A stretch of DNA of 5,447 nucleotides from Betaproteobacteria bacterium (lineage in GTDB: Bacteria; Pseudomonadota; Gammaproteobacteria; Burkholderiales; Usitatibacteraceae). Under the pieces are notes generated by a model. That model was not told the DNA's origin. It made no database searches and worked only from the letters and a program-made list of their open reading frames with translations. Shown in pieces: positions 1 to 4,682 of this stretch. The stretch's first letter is position 1. Each line of letters opens with the position of its first letter. Location of the stretch: NCBI GenBank assembly GCA_003105245.1, contig PQAI01000213.1, forward strand, positions 1-5,447. The letters are read 5' to 3'. The position numbers were made by a program, and so were the translations under genes.

Positions 1-297
1 GCTTCCTACACGGTGGGCTGGCTCGCCACCCGGCCCGGCGGCCACTACCTCGCCAACCAGGGCCGCGCGTGGTCCGAGGCGCTCGACGCCTTCGCCTGGA
101 TCCCGGTGACCCATGCCGACGCCGCTGCCGGCGCGGAGCAGCTCGTTGCCGCGGCGGGCGAGCGGGCGGACCTGGCGCGCGCCTGCGTCTACGTCGCCGG
201 CCCCGACGACTTCGTGCGCGCGGCGGAGTTCGCGCTGCGCGGCGCGGGTGTCACCGCCGGCGCGATCGCGTTGCACGCGATCCAGGAACGGCCATGA
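1..297 (+). CDS. C-terminal part of a probable FNR-type NAD(P)H/flavin oxidoreductase (5' end outside window)
   Basis: The reading frame is open from base 1 and gives 98 residues before the TGA at 295-297, so this is the 3' end of a longer gene. The visible part resembles the NAD(P)-binding lobe of the ferredoxin-NADP reductase (FNR) superfamily. It has a helix of the type 'HYL...W...L' followed by the strand FAWIPV, where FNR/LuxG-like reductases usually carry 'F.(F/W).PV'. Near the end it has VYVAGPDDFVRAA, matching the conserved 'VY.CGP..MV..A' segment that closes the nucleotide pocket; Ala replaces the usual Cys in CGP. It then ends 'GAGV...AIALHAI', like the last strand of these enzymes. 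Electron transfer between NAD(P)H and a flavin or iron-sulfur partner is expected from the family. The FAD-binding barrel would lie upstream and is not visible, so the exact reductase type is unknown. It overlaps the next gene by 4 nt (ATGA), implying translational coupling. Confidence 0.62.
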   Translation, partial: ASYTVGWLATRPGGHYLANQGRAWSEALDAFAWIPVTHADAAAGAEQLVAAAGERADLARACVYVAGPDDFVRAAEFALRGAGVTAGAIALHAIQERP

Positions 298-668
298 GCA
301 CCGCCGGAAAGCCCCGCAGGACCATCCCCATCGCGCCCGTGGCCGAAGGCGACCACGGCGCCTGCAGCGGATCGGAGTCGTTCGCGCTCATGGTGCTGGG
401 CGATTCCATGGCCCCCGAGTTCGCCGAGGGCGACGTGATCGTGATCGAGCCGGACGGCCTCGCCACGGACGGCGCCTACGTGCTCGCGGACCCGGGCGGC
501 GAGTGGATCTTCCGCCAGCTCGTGTCGGCCGGCGACCGCTGGCGGCTGCGCCCCCTCAACCCGCGCTATCCCGCGATCGACCTCGACGACCTCTCCGCCG
601 TGCGCGGGGTGGTGATCCAGAGGACGACGCCCGGCAAGCGCAAGTCGACCACCCGATACGGCGAATAG
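294..668 (+). CDS. Stand-alone S24/LexA-like fold protein, catalytic Lys replaced by Arg
   Basis: A 124-aa protein made almost only of the S24 (LexA/UmuD-like) peptidase fold. The nucleophile motif is LGDSMAPEF with Ser38, followed by GDVIVIEP as in LexA family members. The region GGEWIFRQL (69-76) aligns with the LexA strand that carries the general-base lysine, but the residue at that place is Arg74, 36 residues after Ser38; LexA has 37 between its Ser and Lys. The later RLRPLNPRYPAI (84-95) and VRGVVI match the end of the fold. There is no helix-turn-helix domain: only about 22 residues precede the fold. The ATG at 294 overlaps the upstream stop (ATGA) and is preceded by AGGAA at 284-288. 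Without the Lys, autoproteolysis is doubtful, so a binding or scaffold role is more likely (inference). S24-like assignment is firm; function is unknown. Confidence 0.82.
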   Translation: MSTAGKPRRTIPIAPVAEGDHGACSGSESFALMVLGDSMAPEFAEGDVIVIEPDGLATDGAYVLADPGGEWIFRQLVSAGDRWRLRPLNPRYPAIDLDDLSAVRGVVIQRTTPGKRKSTTRYGE

Positions 669-679
669 GCTGCCCTCCC

Positions 680-901
680 ATGCCCTACTACCTCTACAAG
701 GTCTTCCCCTTCCACCGCCTGGAGAAGGTCGCCGAGTTGCCCTCGTTTCCCGAGGCGTCCGCCCAGGCGAAGGCCCTGCGCAAGGATCCCGCGCTGCCCG
801 CGGACTGCAAGGTGAAGGTGATCTTCGCCGACAACGAGCTCGGCGCCGAGACGCTGCTCACCGAGGTCCGCGAGCCGCAGCCGCGCCTCGATGACGACTG
901 A
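680..901 (+). CDS. Small hypothetical protein (73 aa)
   Basis: A 73-aa soluble protein that begins MPYYLYKVFPF and contains 'RLEKVAELPSFPEASAQAKALRKD' type helical sequence, one cysteine (Cys43, in ADCKVKVIFA), and an acidic tail ending LDDD. The order strand-helix-strand-helix (YYLYKV, then a helix over about 24-36, then CKVKVIFADN, then a helix around 52-63) suggests a small alpha/beta domain. It has the feel of a conserved proteobacterial protein, but I know no assigned function. The start follows the S24-like gene by 11 nt; no clear Shine-Dalgarno sequence is visible, so it probably relies on readthrough from the gene upstream. Its 3' end overlaps the next gene by 11 nt. Coding status rests on tight packing and reasonable protein composition. 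Confidence 0.72.
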   Translation: MPYYLYKVFPFHRLEKVAELPSFPEASAQAKALRKDPALPADCKVKVIFADNELGAETLLTEVREPQPRLDDD

Positions 902-1322
902 CGCGCCGCTCGCCTGCGCCTTCGGCCGCGCGCTGCTCGCCCGGCAGGCGGCCTGCCCGCTGGCGACCATGGCCCTGGAGGGCGAGGCGGAACGCCCGCG
1001 CTGCGCGGCGCCCGTGGCCAACGCCAACTGCCGCACGCTGCACGCCCTGCTGCGCGAGCGCGCCACCTTCGTGCTGCGGCTCGCACCGCCGGGCACGCCG
1101 CTGCCGCACGCGGTCGAGCTGCGCCTGCAGTGCGGCGGATTGCACGGGCTGGCGCAGGCGCTGGGAGAGACGCAGGCCTTTCCCGCCGACGTGCACGCCC
1201 TGGTGGCGCGGGCGCAGCAAGACTTCGGCGGCCTCCTCGGCATCCCCTTCGAGACCGTGGTCGCCGCCATCGTTCGGTGGGAGGGCCGCCCGCGGGCGTC
1301 GGACGGCGGAGGACGCGCGTGA
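891..1322 (+). CDS. Cysteine-containing hypothetical protein (143 aa)
   Basis: A 143-aa soluble protein that I cannot assign to a characterised family. Five cysteines are spaced along the first 81 residues: Cys9, Cys22 (AACPLA), Cys38 (PRCAAP), Cys47 (NANCRTL) and Cys81 (LQCGGLHGL). The last lies in a Gly-rich motif that looks conserved. The second half is helical (HGLAQALGE, VHALVARAQQDFGGLLGIPFETVVAAI). No membrane segment or signal peptide is visible. The cysteines could bind a metal or iron-sulfur cluster, or act in thiol chemistry, but the spacing is not a classical ferredoxin CxxCxxC pattern, so this is a guess. It starts inside the previous gene (11-nt overlap) with no good ribosome site of its own, and its stop overlaps the next start (TGATG), so it is translated as part of the coupled operon. 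Confidence 0.72.
   Translation: MTTDAPLACAFGRALLARQAACPLATMALEGEAERPRCAAPVANANCRTLHALLRERATFVLRLAPPGTPLPHAVELRLQCGGLHGLAQALGETQAFPADVHALVARAQQDFGGLLGIPFETVVAAIVRWEGRPRASDGGGRA
1308..1313 (+). promoter_or_regulatory. Ribosome binding site for the 342-aa gene
   Basis: GGAGGA, a near-perfect Shine-Dalgarno sequence, lies inside the 3' end of the 143-aa gene, 8 nt before the ATG at 1322. It supports that start over extending the frame further upstream through sequence already used by the preceding gene. Confidence 0.7.
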
Positions 1323-2350
1323 TGCCCGCCTTCGCGCCCATCCTCGCCGCCGTCCAGGCCAACTGCCACCTGTCGGACGCGCGTCACGCGCAGGACCTCA
1401 CGCTCTGCAACTACCTGCTCGCCATGCGCGAGTACTTCCGCTGGGAGCACGACCTGCCGCTCGACGCCGTCCCGGCGCGCGCGGAAGTCGCCCGCTGGAT
1501 CGCCGAGCGGGAGGCGCTCTGGGAGGGGCTCGCCGGGAGCGACTGGTCGCCGCTGCCGCTCGGCTGCGGTGAGATGGATCCCTTCGACGTCGGGGCGGTG
1601 AACGCCGAGCTCGTCCCGCAGGGGCTGCTCTACGGGGCCGGGCGCGGGCGCTTCGGCAAGCCCCACTTCTTCCTCGCTCGCCTGGCGGGACGCGACACCC
1701 GCGAGGGCGTCGAGGTCCTCGAGGCCGGCTGCGAGTACGCGCGCGACATCGACGCGGCGCCGGCCGTCCTGCAGGGCGGCACGATCGTCCTGCGCCGCGA
1801 GGCGTTCCAGCGCTGGCTGTGGCTCACCGTGGAAGCCTGGGACGCGCGCACGAGCGAGGGGCCGATGGCCGCGGCCCTGCAGGCCTACGGCTACGCCAAC
1901 GAGCGCGCCCGGGCGCTCGCGCGCATGGCCGACGCGGAGCGCGAGACCCTCATCCTGCACGAGCTCGGCGAGCACGCCGCGGGGCGGCTCCTGGGCGAGG
2001 CCTGGGAGGCGCTGATGGCGCAGGCCGGCGACCGTCGCCTGGAGATCACCGCGCGCGCGGTTCGCGACCTCCTGGCCGACACGCTGGTCACGCTGCCGAC
2101 GCTGGTCGATCGCGGGGCCGTGCCCTCCCTGCACTTCTGGTTCGCGACGTTCGCGGGCCTTCGCCGCGAGCTCTTCCCGCGCCTCGCCGCGGCGCGGGGT
2201 GCCTGGGTCGAAAGCGGAAGCCTGGAAGCGATCCGCGAGGCCGTGGAGGCCGGGCGCGAGCACTGGCTGCGCGTGGCGGGCGAGATGGCCGCCGACGGCG
2301 AGACCGCCCGGCGCTACGCCCTCGAGACCGGCGCCATCGCGCTTTCCTGA
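1322..2350 (+). CDS. Sfum_1244-family-like protein (342 aa)
   Basis: A 342-aa soluble, mostly helical protein. From memory it resembles a family annotated as 'Sfum_1244 family protein', which has no established biochemical role; this match needs a search. Visible landmarks: an N-terminal segment with Cys15 and Cys29 leading into LAMREYFRWE (33-42); PFDVGAVNAELVPQGLLYGAG (87-107) followed by KPHFFLARL (113-121); LHELGEHAAG (212-221), which holds His213, Glu214, Glu217 and His218; VRDLLADTLVTLPTL (247-261); and LHFWFATFAGLRRELFP (270-286). The HELGEH block is not a zincin HExxH, because the second His is one residue too far, but it could ligate a metal. The start is fixed by GGAGGA 8 nt upstream and by the TGATG overlap with the previous stop. 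It is the last gene of the plus-strand operon and converges with the minus-strand gene ending at 2375. Confidence 0.8.
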   Translation: MPAFAPILAAVQANCHLSDARHAQDLTLCNYLLAMREYFRWEHDLPLDAVPARAEVARWIAEREALWEGLAGSDWSPLPLGCGEMDPFDVGAVNAELVPQGLLYGAGRGRFGKPHFFLARLAGRDTREGVEVLEAGCEYARDIDAAPAVLQGGTIVLRREAFQRWLWLTVEAWDARTSEGPMAAALQAYGYANERARALARMADAERETLILHELGEHAAGRLLGEAWEALMAQAGDRRLEITARAVRDLLADTLVTLPTLVDRGAVPSLHFWFATFAGLRRELFPRLAAARGAWVESGSLEAIREAVEAGREHWLRVAGEMAADGETARRYALETGAIALS

Positions 2351-2366
2351 GCCTTCCGGCCGGCGT

Positions 2367-2385
2367 GCGGGGCTTCAGCCCCCGC
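2367..2385. terminator. Possible bidirectional hairpin between convergent genes
   Basis: GGGGC-TTCA-GCCCC (2369-2382) forms a compact GC-only stem, and flanking GC pairs can extend it with one bulged C. It sits at the junction of two convergent genes and overlaps the last codons of the minus-strand gene. There is no T tract on either side, so intrinsic termination is unproven; it could act with Rho or protect 3' ends. Confidence 0.35.
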
Positions 2386-2854
2386 GAGCGATGACGGCCT
2401 TCGCGGCCGTGCGGAATTCCTCCGCGCGGACCTCGTCGATGGTGAGCCGGATGAGCTTGTAGCAACCCTCTACGGCGGCGAGGTAGTCCTCGCGGCTGTG
2501 CCCCGCTTCCTCGATCTTCTTCACCACCTTGGTGGCCTTGTCGCCGAGGATCGACTCCGCCGCGGCCACGAGCCCGTTGAGGATCGCGTGCGAATTGGCG
2601 GCGGCGGCCGCCCCCTCCGGCCCCGTCGGCGGGCCGCCGTGGCCGACCGGCGCGACGAGCCCGCGCGCGACCAGCTCGCGCAGGGCCGCCGGGAAGTCGG
2701 GGATGATGGCCCCGCGCTGCTCGAGCTTCGCGACCGTGGAGCGGCCGTCGACGAGGATCAGCGCGTGGCGGAGCTGCCGGGGCAGGTCGTGGTCCTGCCG
2801 GGCCAGCGCCTCGGCGCCCTGGGGCGTCTTGGCGAGGATGACCTGGGAGTCCAT
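2375..2854 (-). CDS. Hypothetical protein with winged-helix-like N-terminal half (159 aa)
   Basis: A 159-aa soluble protein in two parts. Residues 1-70 contain 'KTPQGAEALARQDHDLPRQLRHALILVDGRSTVAKL', then FPAALRELVARGLVAPV. This helix/turn/helix layout ending in a short hairpin-like strand resembles winged-helix domains seen at the N terminus of some regulators. A Gly/Pro/Ala-rich linker covers about 71-87. The C-terminal half (88-157) is helical, with a Lys-rich segment KATKVVKKIEEAGHSREDY and a single cysteine (Cys131 in EGCYKLIRLTIDEV). No transmembrane segment or catalytic motif is seen. The ATG at 2854 is only 4 nt beyond the stop of the upstream membrane-protein gene, so the two are an operon. 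The wing-like fold is an inference from pattern, and DNA binding is not demonstrated. Confidence 0.78.
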   Translation of the reverse strand: MDSQVILAKTPQGAEALARQDHDLPRQLRHALILVDGRSTVAKLEQRGAIIPDFPAALRELVARGLVAPVGHGGPPTGPEGAAAAANSHAILNGLVAAAESILGDKATKVVKKIEEAGHSREDYLAAVEGCYKLIRLTIDEVRAEEFRTAAKAVIARGG

Positions 2855-2858
2855 CGGG

Positions 2859-3158
2859 TCAGGCCGACAGCTCTTCGATGATGCGGTAGATGAGCTTCAC
2901 CGTGATCACGACGTAGATCGCGCCGAACAGGAAGATCAGCGACACGATCACGTTCATGAGGATCGGCGGCAGCATGCCGAAGAACGGAGTGACGAGGTAG
3001 CCCAGCGTGAAGAGGATGACCAGCGCCGTGAGGGTCTTCCAGGTGCTTCCGACCACTCCGCCGGGGACGTTCTTGCGAAGGGAGAGCACGAGCCACAGGC
3101 AGTAGAACATGACCAGGATGGCCAGCACGCTGATGACGATGCTGATGTCGAACTTCAT
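2859..3158 (-). CDS. Small three-helix membrane protein (99 aa)
   Basis: A 99-aa integral membrane protein with three predicted hydrophobic helices: about residues 5-27 (ISIVISVLAILVMFYCLWLV), 42-63 (TLTALVILFTLGYLVTPFFG) and 65-90 (PILMNVIVSLIFLFGAIYVV). A short polar loop, LRKNVPGGVVGSTWK, separates the first two; the Arg/Lys residues there suggest it faces the cytoplasm. The pattern recalls the small membrane modules placed in front of sensor kinases, but here it stands alone. I do not recognise a family name. The ATG at 3158 has AGGAGA at 3168-3173 on the minus strand, 9 nt away. It is followed 4 nt later by the 159-aa gene, making a two-gene unit that could be a membrane protein with a cytoplasmic partner. 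A terminator-like hairpin separates it from the DsrC-like gene upstream. Confidence 0.8.
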   Translation of the reverse strand: MKFDISIVISVLAILVMFYCLWLVLSLRKNVPGGVVGSTWKTLTALVILFTLGYLVTPFFGMLPPILMNVIVSLIFLFGAIYVVITVKLIYRIIEELSA

Positions 3159-3167
3159 GGACTTTTT

Positions 3168-3173
3168 TCTCCT
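3168..3173 (-). promoter_or_regulatory. Ribosome binding site for the 99-aa membrane protein
   Basis: On the minus strand this reads AGGAGA, followed by an A-rich spacer of 9 nt to the ATG at 3158. It is a strong site, and the surrounding 3160-3195 stretch is clearly AT-richer than the rest of the window. Confidence 0.65.
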
Positions 3174-3190
3174 AATTATTGGATCCGTTT

Positions 3191-3216
3191 CAAAAGGCGG
3201 CGATCGTGTCGCCGCC
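3191..3216 (-). terminator. Intrinsic terminator downstream of the DsrC-like gene
   Basis: Read on the minus strand, GGCGGCGA-CACGA-TCGCCGCC (3216-3196) is a perfect 8-bp stem with a 5-nt loop, directly followed by TTTTG (3195-3191). This is the form of a Rho-independent terminator for transcription coming from the DsrC-like gene, whose stop is about 97 nt upstream. The T tract is short, so termination may be partial and some readthrough into the 99-aa membrane gene is possible. Confidence 0.7.
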
Positions 3217-3255
3217 CTTGCGCCTTGCGCTACTGTGCCTCGACTCCCCCCAGCC

Positions 3256-3277
3256 GGGTTTGCGTTGGATTAAACCC
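3256..3277. repeat. Inverted repeat in the dsrC downstream gap
   Basis: GGGTTT (3256-3261) and AAACCC (3272-3277) form a 6-bp inverted repeat around a 10-nt centre, flanked by C/G runs. It lies in the 154-nt gap between the DsrC-like gene and the 99-aa gene, before the terminator hairpin. It could be an operator for a promoter of the downstream pair or an RNA stem in the 3' untranslated region; no good sigma-70 hexamer pair was found around it. Confidence 0.3.
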
Positions 3278-3312
3278 CCCCTACGCGCCCGGAATTTCAG
3301 GCGTAATCGGTC

Positions 3313-3642
3313 TCAATACCCTCCCTTGCCGTACGGCTGCGGCAGGCCGGCGACCTTGCACCCCTGCTTGGCGGGCCCCATCGGGAAGAGGTCGTAGAGC
3401 GACTTCGAGTCGCAGCCCGGCAGGACATCCTGCAAGTCCTTGACCATGTTGCGGAAATTCGGCGTGTGCCCGTTGTCGCGGTACTGGTCCCGGAGGTAGT
3501 TGATCACCTTCCAGTGGCCCTCCGTGAGGGCGATGCCGTCCGCCGCGGCGATGACCTGCACGGCTTCCTCGCTGAAATCGGCTTCCTTCAGGTAGCCGTC
3601 CGCGTCCGTTTCCTTCTCGATGCCACCGATCACGTATCCCAT
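3313..3642 (-). CDS. DsrC/TusE/DsvC-family protein lacking the penultimate Cys (RspA-like)
   Basis: A 109-aa, full-length member of the DsrC/TusE family of small sulfur-relay proteins, cytoplasmic. Family landmarks: DADGYLKEADFSEEAV (13-28), ALTEGHWKVINYLRDQY (38-54), TPNFRNMVK (60-68), LYDLFPMGPAKQGCKVAGLPQP (82-103). In true DsrC the C-terminal arm carries two cysteines, CysB and the penultimate CysA, which form the trisulfide substrate of DsrAB; TusE has only CysA. Here CysB is present (Cys95) but the CysA place is Lys106, and the protein ends YGKGGY. An additional Cys77 precedes the arm (PGCDSK). It therefore cannot do classical DsrC or TusE chemistry and falls with the CysA-less homologues that have been proposed to be regulatory (RspA). 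The start ATG at 3642 has AGGGGA 5 nt upstream. It is the last gene of the TauE-SCP2-DUF1634 operon and is followed by a terminator. Confidence 0.92.
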   Translation of the reverse strand: MGYVIGGIEKETDADGYLKEADFSEEAVQVIAAADGIALTEGHWKVINYLRDQYRDNGHTPNFRNMVKDLQDVLPGCDSKSLYDLFPMGPAKQGCKVAGLPQPYGKGGY

Positions 3643-3647
3643 GCATG

Positions 3648-3653
3648 TCCCCT
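3648..3653 (-). promoter_or_regulatory. Ribosome binding site for the DsrC-like gene
   Basis: AGGGGA on the minus strand, 5 nt before the ATG at 3642. A second ATG at 3646-3644 is in another frame and only 1 nt from this site, so the ATG at 3642, which opens directly on the conserved N terminus, is the start. Confidence 0.65.
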
Positions 3654-3664
3654 GTCGTCGTTGC

Positions 3665-3682
3665 GGGCCCGCTGCGGGGCCC
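3665..3682. repeat. GC-only hairpin upstream of the DsrC-like gene
   Basis: Two copies of GGGCCC (3665-3670 and 3677-3682) around a 6-nt centre can pair into a 6-bp stem within the 68-nt gap between the DUF1634-like stop and the DsrC-like ribosome site. It could tune relative expression of the last gene by RNA processing or stability. There is no T tract, so it is not a plain terminator, and chance in GC-rich DNA is possible. Confidence 0.3.
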
Positions 3683-3710
3683 TTGTCCAGTTTCGTCGCC
3701 GGTGCCGCGC

Positions 3711-4124
3711 CTAGTGGCCGCCCCCGATGATCCCGGAGGCCGCGAGCGCGATCACCAGCACCTCCAGCCCGCAGATCGCGAACAGCATGCGCTGCCCCGA
3801 CCGCCAGTAGATGGGCATCACCGCGAGCAGGCACGGCACCGAGCAGAAGGCCAGCGTCACGATGCCCAGCAGCGTGAGGATGTCCGCGTGCCTGAGCCTC
3901 GCGGTCCATCCCCAGCCGGCCTCGAGCCGCGCGAGCTCGAGGAAGTCGCCGGAAGGCAGGTGCCACAGGTCCGGCAGCCTCTCGTGCGGCACGTGCGGAT
4001 CGACCACGCCCAGCATGTAGATGCCGAACAGGACGACCAGCATCCCGAGGCCCGCATTGGTGCCGATGGCGAGCAGGCGCGCATAGCGCGCCTGGTCGGG
4101 GGCCGCCTGCTCCGTCCCGCTCAT
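3711..4124 (-). CDS. DUF1634-like three-helix membrane protein (137 aa)
   Basis: A 137-aa integral membrane protein with three predicted helices: about 17-41 (LLAIGTNAGLGMLVVLFGIY onward), 82-105 (ILTLLGIVTLAFCSVPCLLAV onward) and 112-134 (RMLFAICGLEVLVIALAASG onward). A polar loop of about 40 residues (42-81), rich in His, Asp and Trp, lies between the first two, probably outside the cytoplasm. The arrangement 'RYARLL..G', then 'LLGIV.L....P.L....', then a last helix, fits DUF1634 proteins, which are often encoded next to TauE/SafE exporters, as here; the family match is tentative. Cys94, Cys98 and Cys118 lie in the membrane region. The ATG at 4124 follows the SCP2-like stop by 7 nt, with GAGG overlapping that stop codon. 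It probably helps the TauE-type transporter. Confidence 0.75.
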   Translation of the reverse strand: MSGTEQAAPDQARYARLLAIGTNAGLGMLVVLFGIYMLGVVDPHVPHERLPDLWHLPSGDFLELARLEAGWGWTARLRHADILTLLGIVTLAFCSVPCLLAVMPIYWRSGQRMLFAICGLEVLVIALAASGIIGGGH

Positions 4125-4131
4125 GCGCGCC

Positions 4132-4641
4132 TCACTGCGGGCAGGCGTTGGTCTCGCCCGGGACCTTGCCCACGAGGAGCAGGAAGGACTCGAACGGCCC
4201 CATGTTGCCCATGGCCTCGCCCATCGGGCCCTCGAAGCTCAGGCGCCCGAACATCATGGCCCGCATCGGGCCGTACTCGCCCTTGCCCATCTCGATCCAG
4301 CGCCTCGTGTCGGCCGTCATGGCGTAGTCGACGTCGAGGTCGAGCCTGGCGGTCGAGAGCCCGCCGGAGACGCACATCGCCTTGCCGTCCTTGGCCGCGA
4401 TGCGAACCTCGACCTTCGGGCTCGACTTGCAGTCCTTGCGCGCCACCTGCAGCGCCTTGTAGCCGCGCTTCTTGTCGTTGGCCGCCCAGCCGGTCTCGTA
4501 CAGGTCCTTCGTCAGGGTGGCGTCGGCGTTCCACGCCGTGCAGGCCGCCTTCGCCCACTCTTCCGACATCAGCGGGGCCGCGGCCGCGGTCCCGGTCAGG
4601 GCCGCCAGGACGGCCGCCAGCATCCATCGATTCGCACGCAT
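4132..4641 (-). CDS. Exported SCP2-like (sterol carrier protein 2 fold) protein
   Basis: A 169-aa protein with a clear Sec signal peptide: MRANRW, a hydrophobic stretch MLAAVLAALTG (7-17), then TAAAA before APLMSEEW, so cleavage is likely near residue 21-22. The mature part resembles an SCP2 lipid-binding domain. It has a strand region KVEVRIAAKDGKAMCVSGG (76-94), then LDLDVDYAMTADTRRWIEMGKGEYGPMRAMMFGRLSFEGPMGEAM (100-144), which matches the family's 'v.vt.s..d...l..G......a...G.l...G' pattern, and a final hydrophobic helix SFLLLVGKVPG. Four cysteines (34, 71, 90, 167) could give two disulfides in the periplasm. The ATG at 4641 is preferred over the in-frame GTG at 4647, because AAGGAG lies 7 nt before the ATG but only 1 nt before the GTG. 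It is third from last in the operon, with the TauE gene 41 nt upstream. The bound ligand is unknown. Confidence 0.8.
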   Translation of the reverse strand: MRANRWMLAAVLAALTGTAAAAPLMSEEWAKAACTAWNADATLTKDLYETGWAANDKKRGYKALQVARKDCKSSPKVEVRIAAKDGKAMCVSGGLSTARLDLDVDYAMTADTRRWIEMGKGEYGPMRAMMFGRLSFEGPMGEAMGNMGPFESFLLLVGKVPGETNACPQ

Positions 4642-4648
4642 GTTCACT

Positions 4649-4654
4649 CTCCTT
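4649..4654 (-). promoter_or_regulatory. Ribosome binding site for the SCP2-like gene
   Basis: AAGGAG on the minus strand with 7 nt to the ATG at 4641. This spacing decides the start: the alternative GTG at 4647 would be only 1 nt away. Confidence 0.75.
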
Positions 4655-4682
4655 TTTCGCGTCGTGAAGTTGAAGCCGTCGT

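Noticed and set aside
294..668. LexA or a phage-type repressor gene
   Set aside because: There is no helix-turn-helix domain, the protein is only 124 aa, the catalytic Lys is replaced, and no phage genes or SOS-type neighbours are present.
1955..1975. Zincin (HExxH) metalloprotease motif in the 342-aa protein
   Set aside because: The sequence is HELGEH, so the second His is at position +5 rather than +4; it does not meet the HExxH rule.
566..2263. A 565-codon open frame on the minus strand opposite the plus-strand operon
   Set aside because: It lies antisense to three or four overlapping genes with good starts and family-like proteins. Its translation is low-complexity, rich in Arg, Gly and Ala, as expected for shadow frames in GC-rich DNA.
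3160..3190. Sigma-70 promoter (AATAAT or TAATTA as -10) just before the 99-aa gene
   Set aside because: The hexamers overlap the ribosome site region, and no acceptable -35 lies about 17 nt upstream; the AT richness alone is not enough.
3217..3240. Sigma-54-like promoter on the minus strand (GGCAC...GC)
   Set aside because: A GGCAC element is followed by GC, but the spacing is one base too short for the -24/-12 consensus and the TTGC element is not matched.
3643..3966. N-terminal extension of the DsrC-like protein up to 3966
   Set aside because: The added sequence overlaps the DUF1634-like gene in another frame and is Arg/Ala-rich. The conserved family start begins at the ATG at 3642, which has its own AGGGGA site.
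3645..4667. A 340-codon open frame on the plus strand
   Set aside because: It is antisense to the SCP2-like and DUF1634-like genes, which have signal peptide, membrane segments and ribosome sites. Its translation is Arg/Pro/Ser-rich without domain signs.
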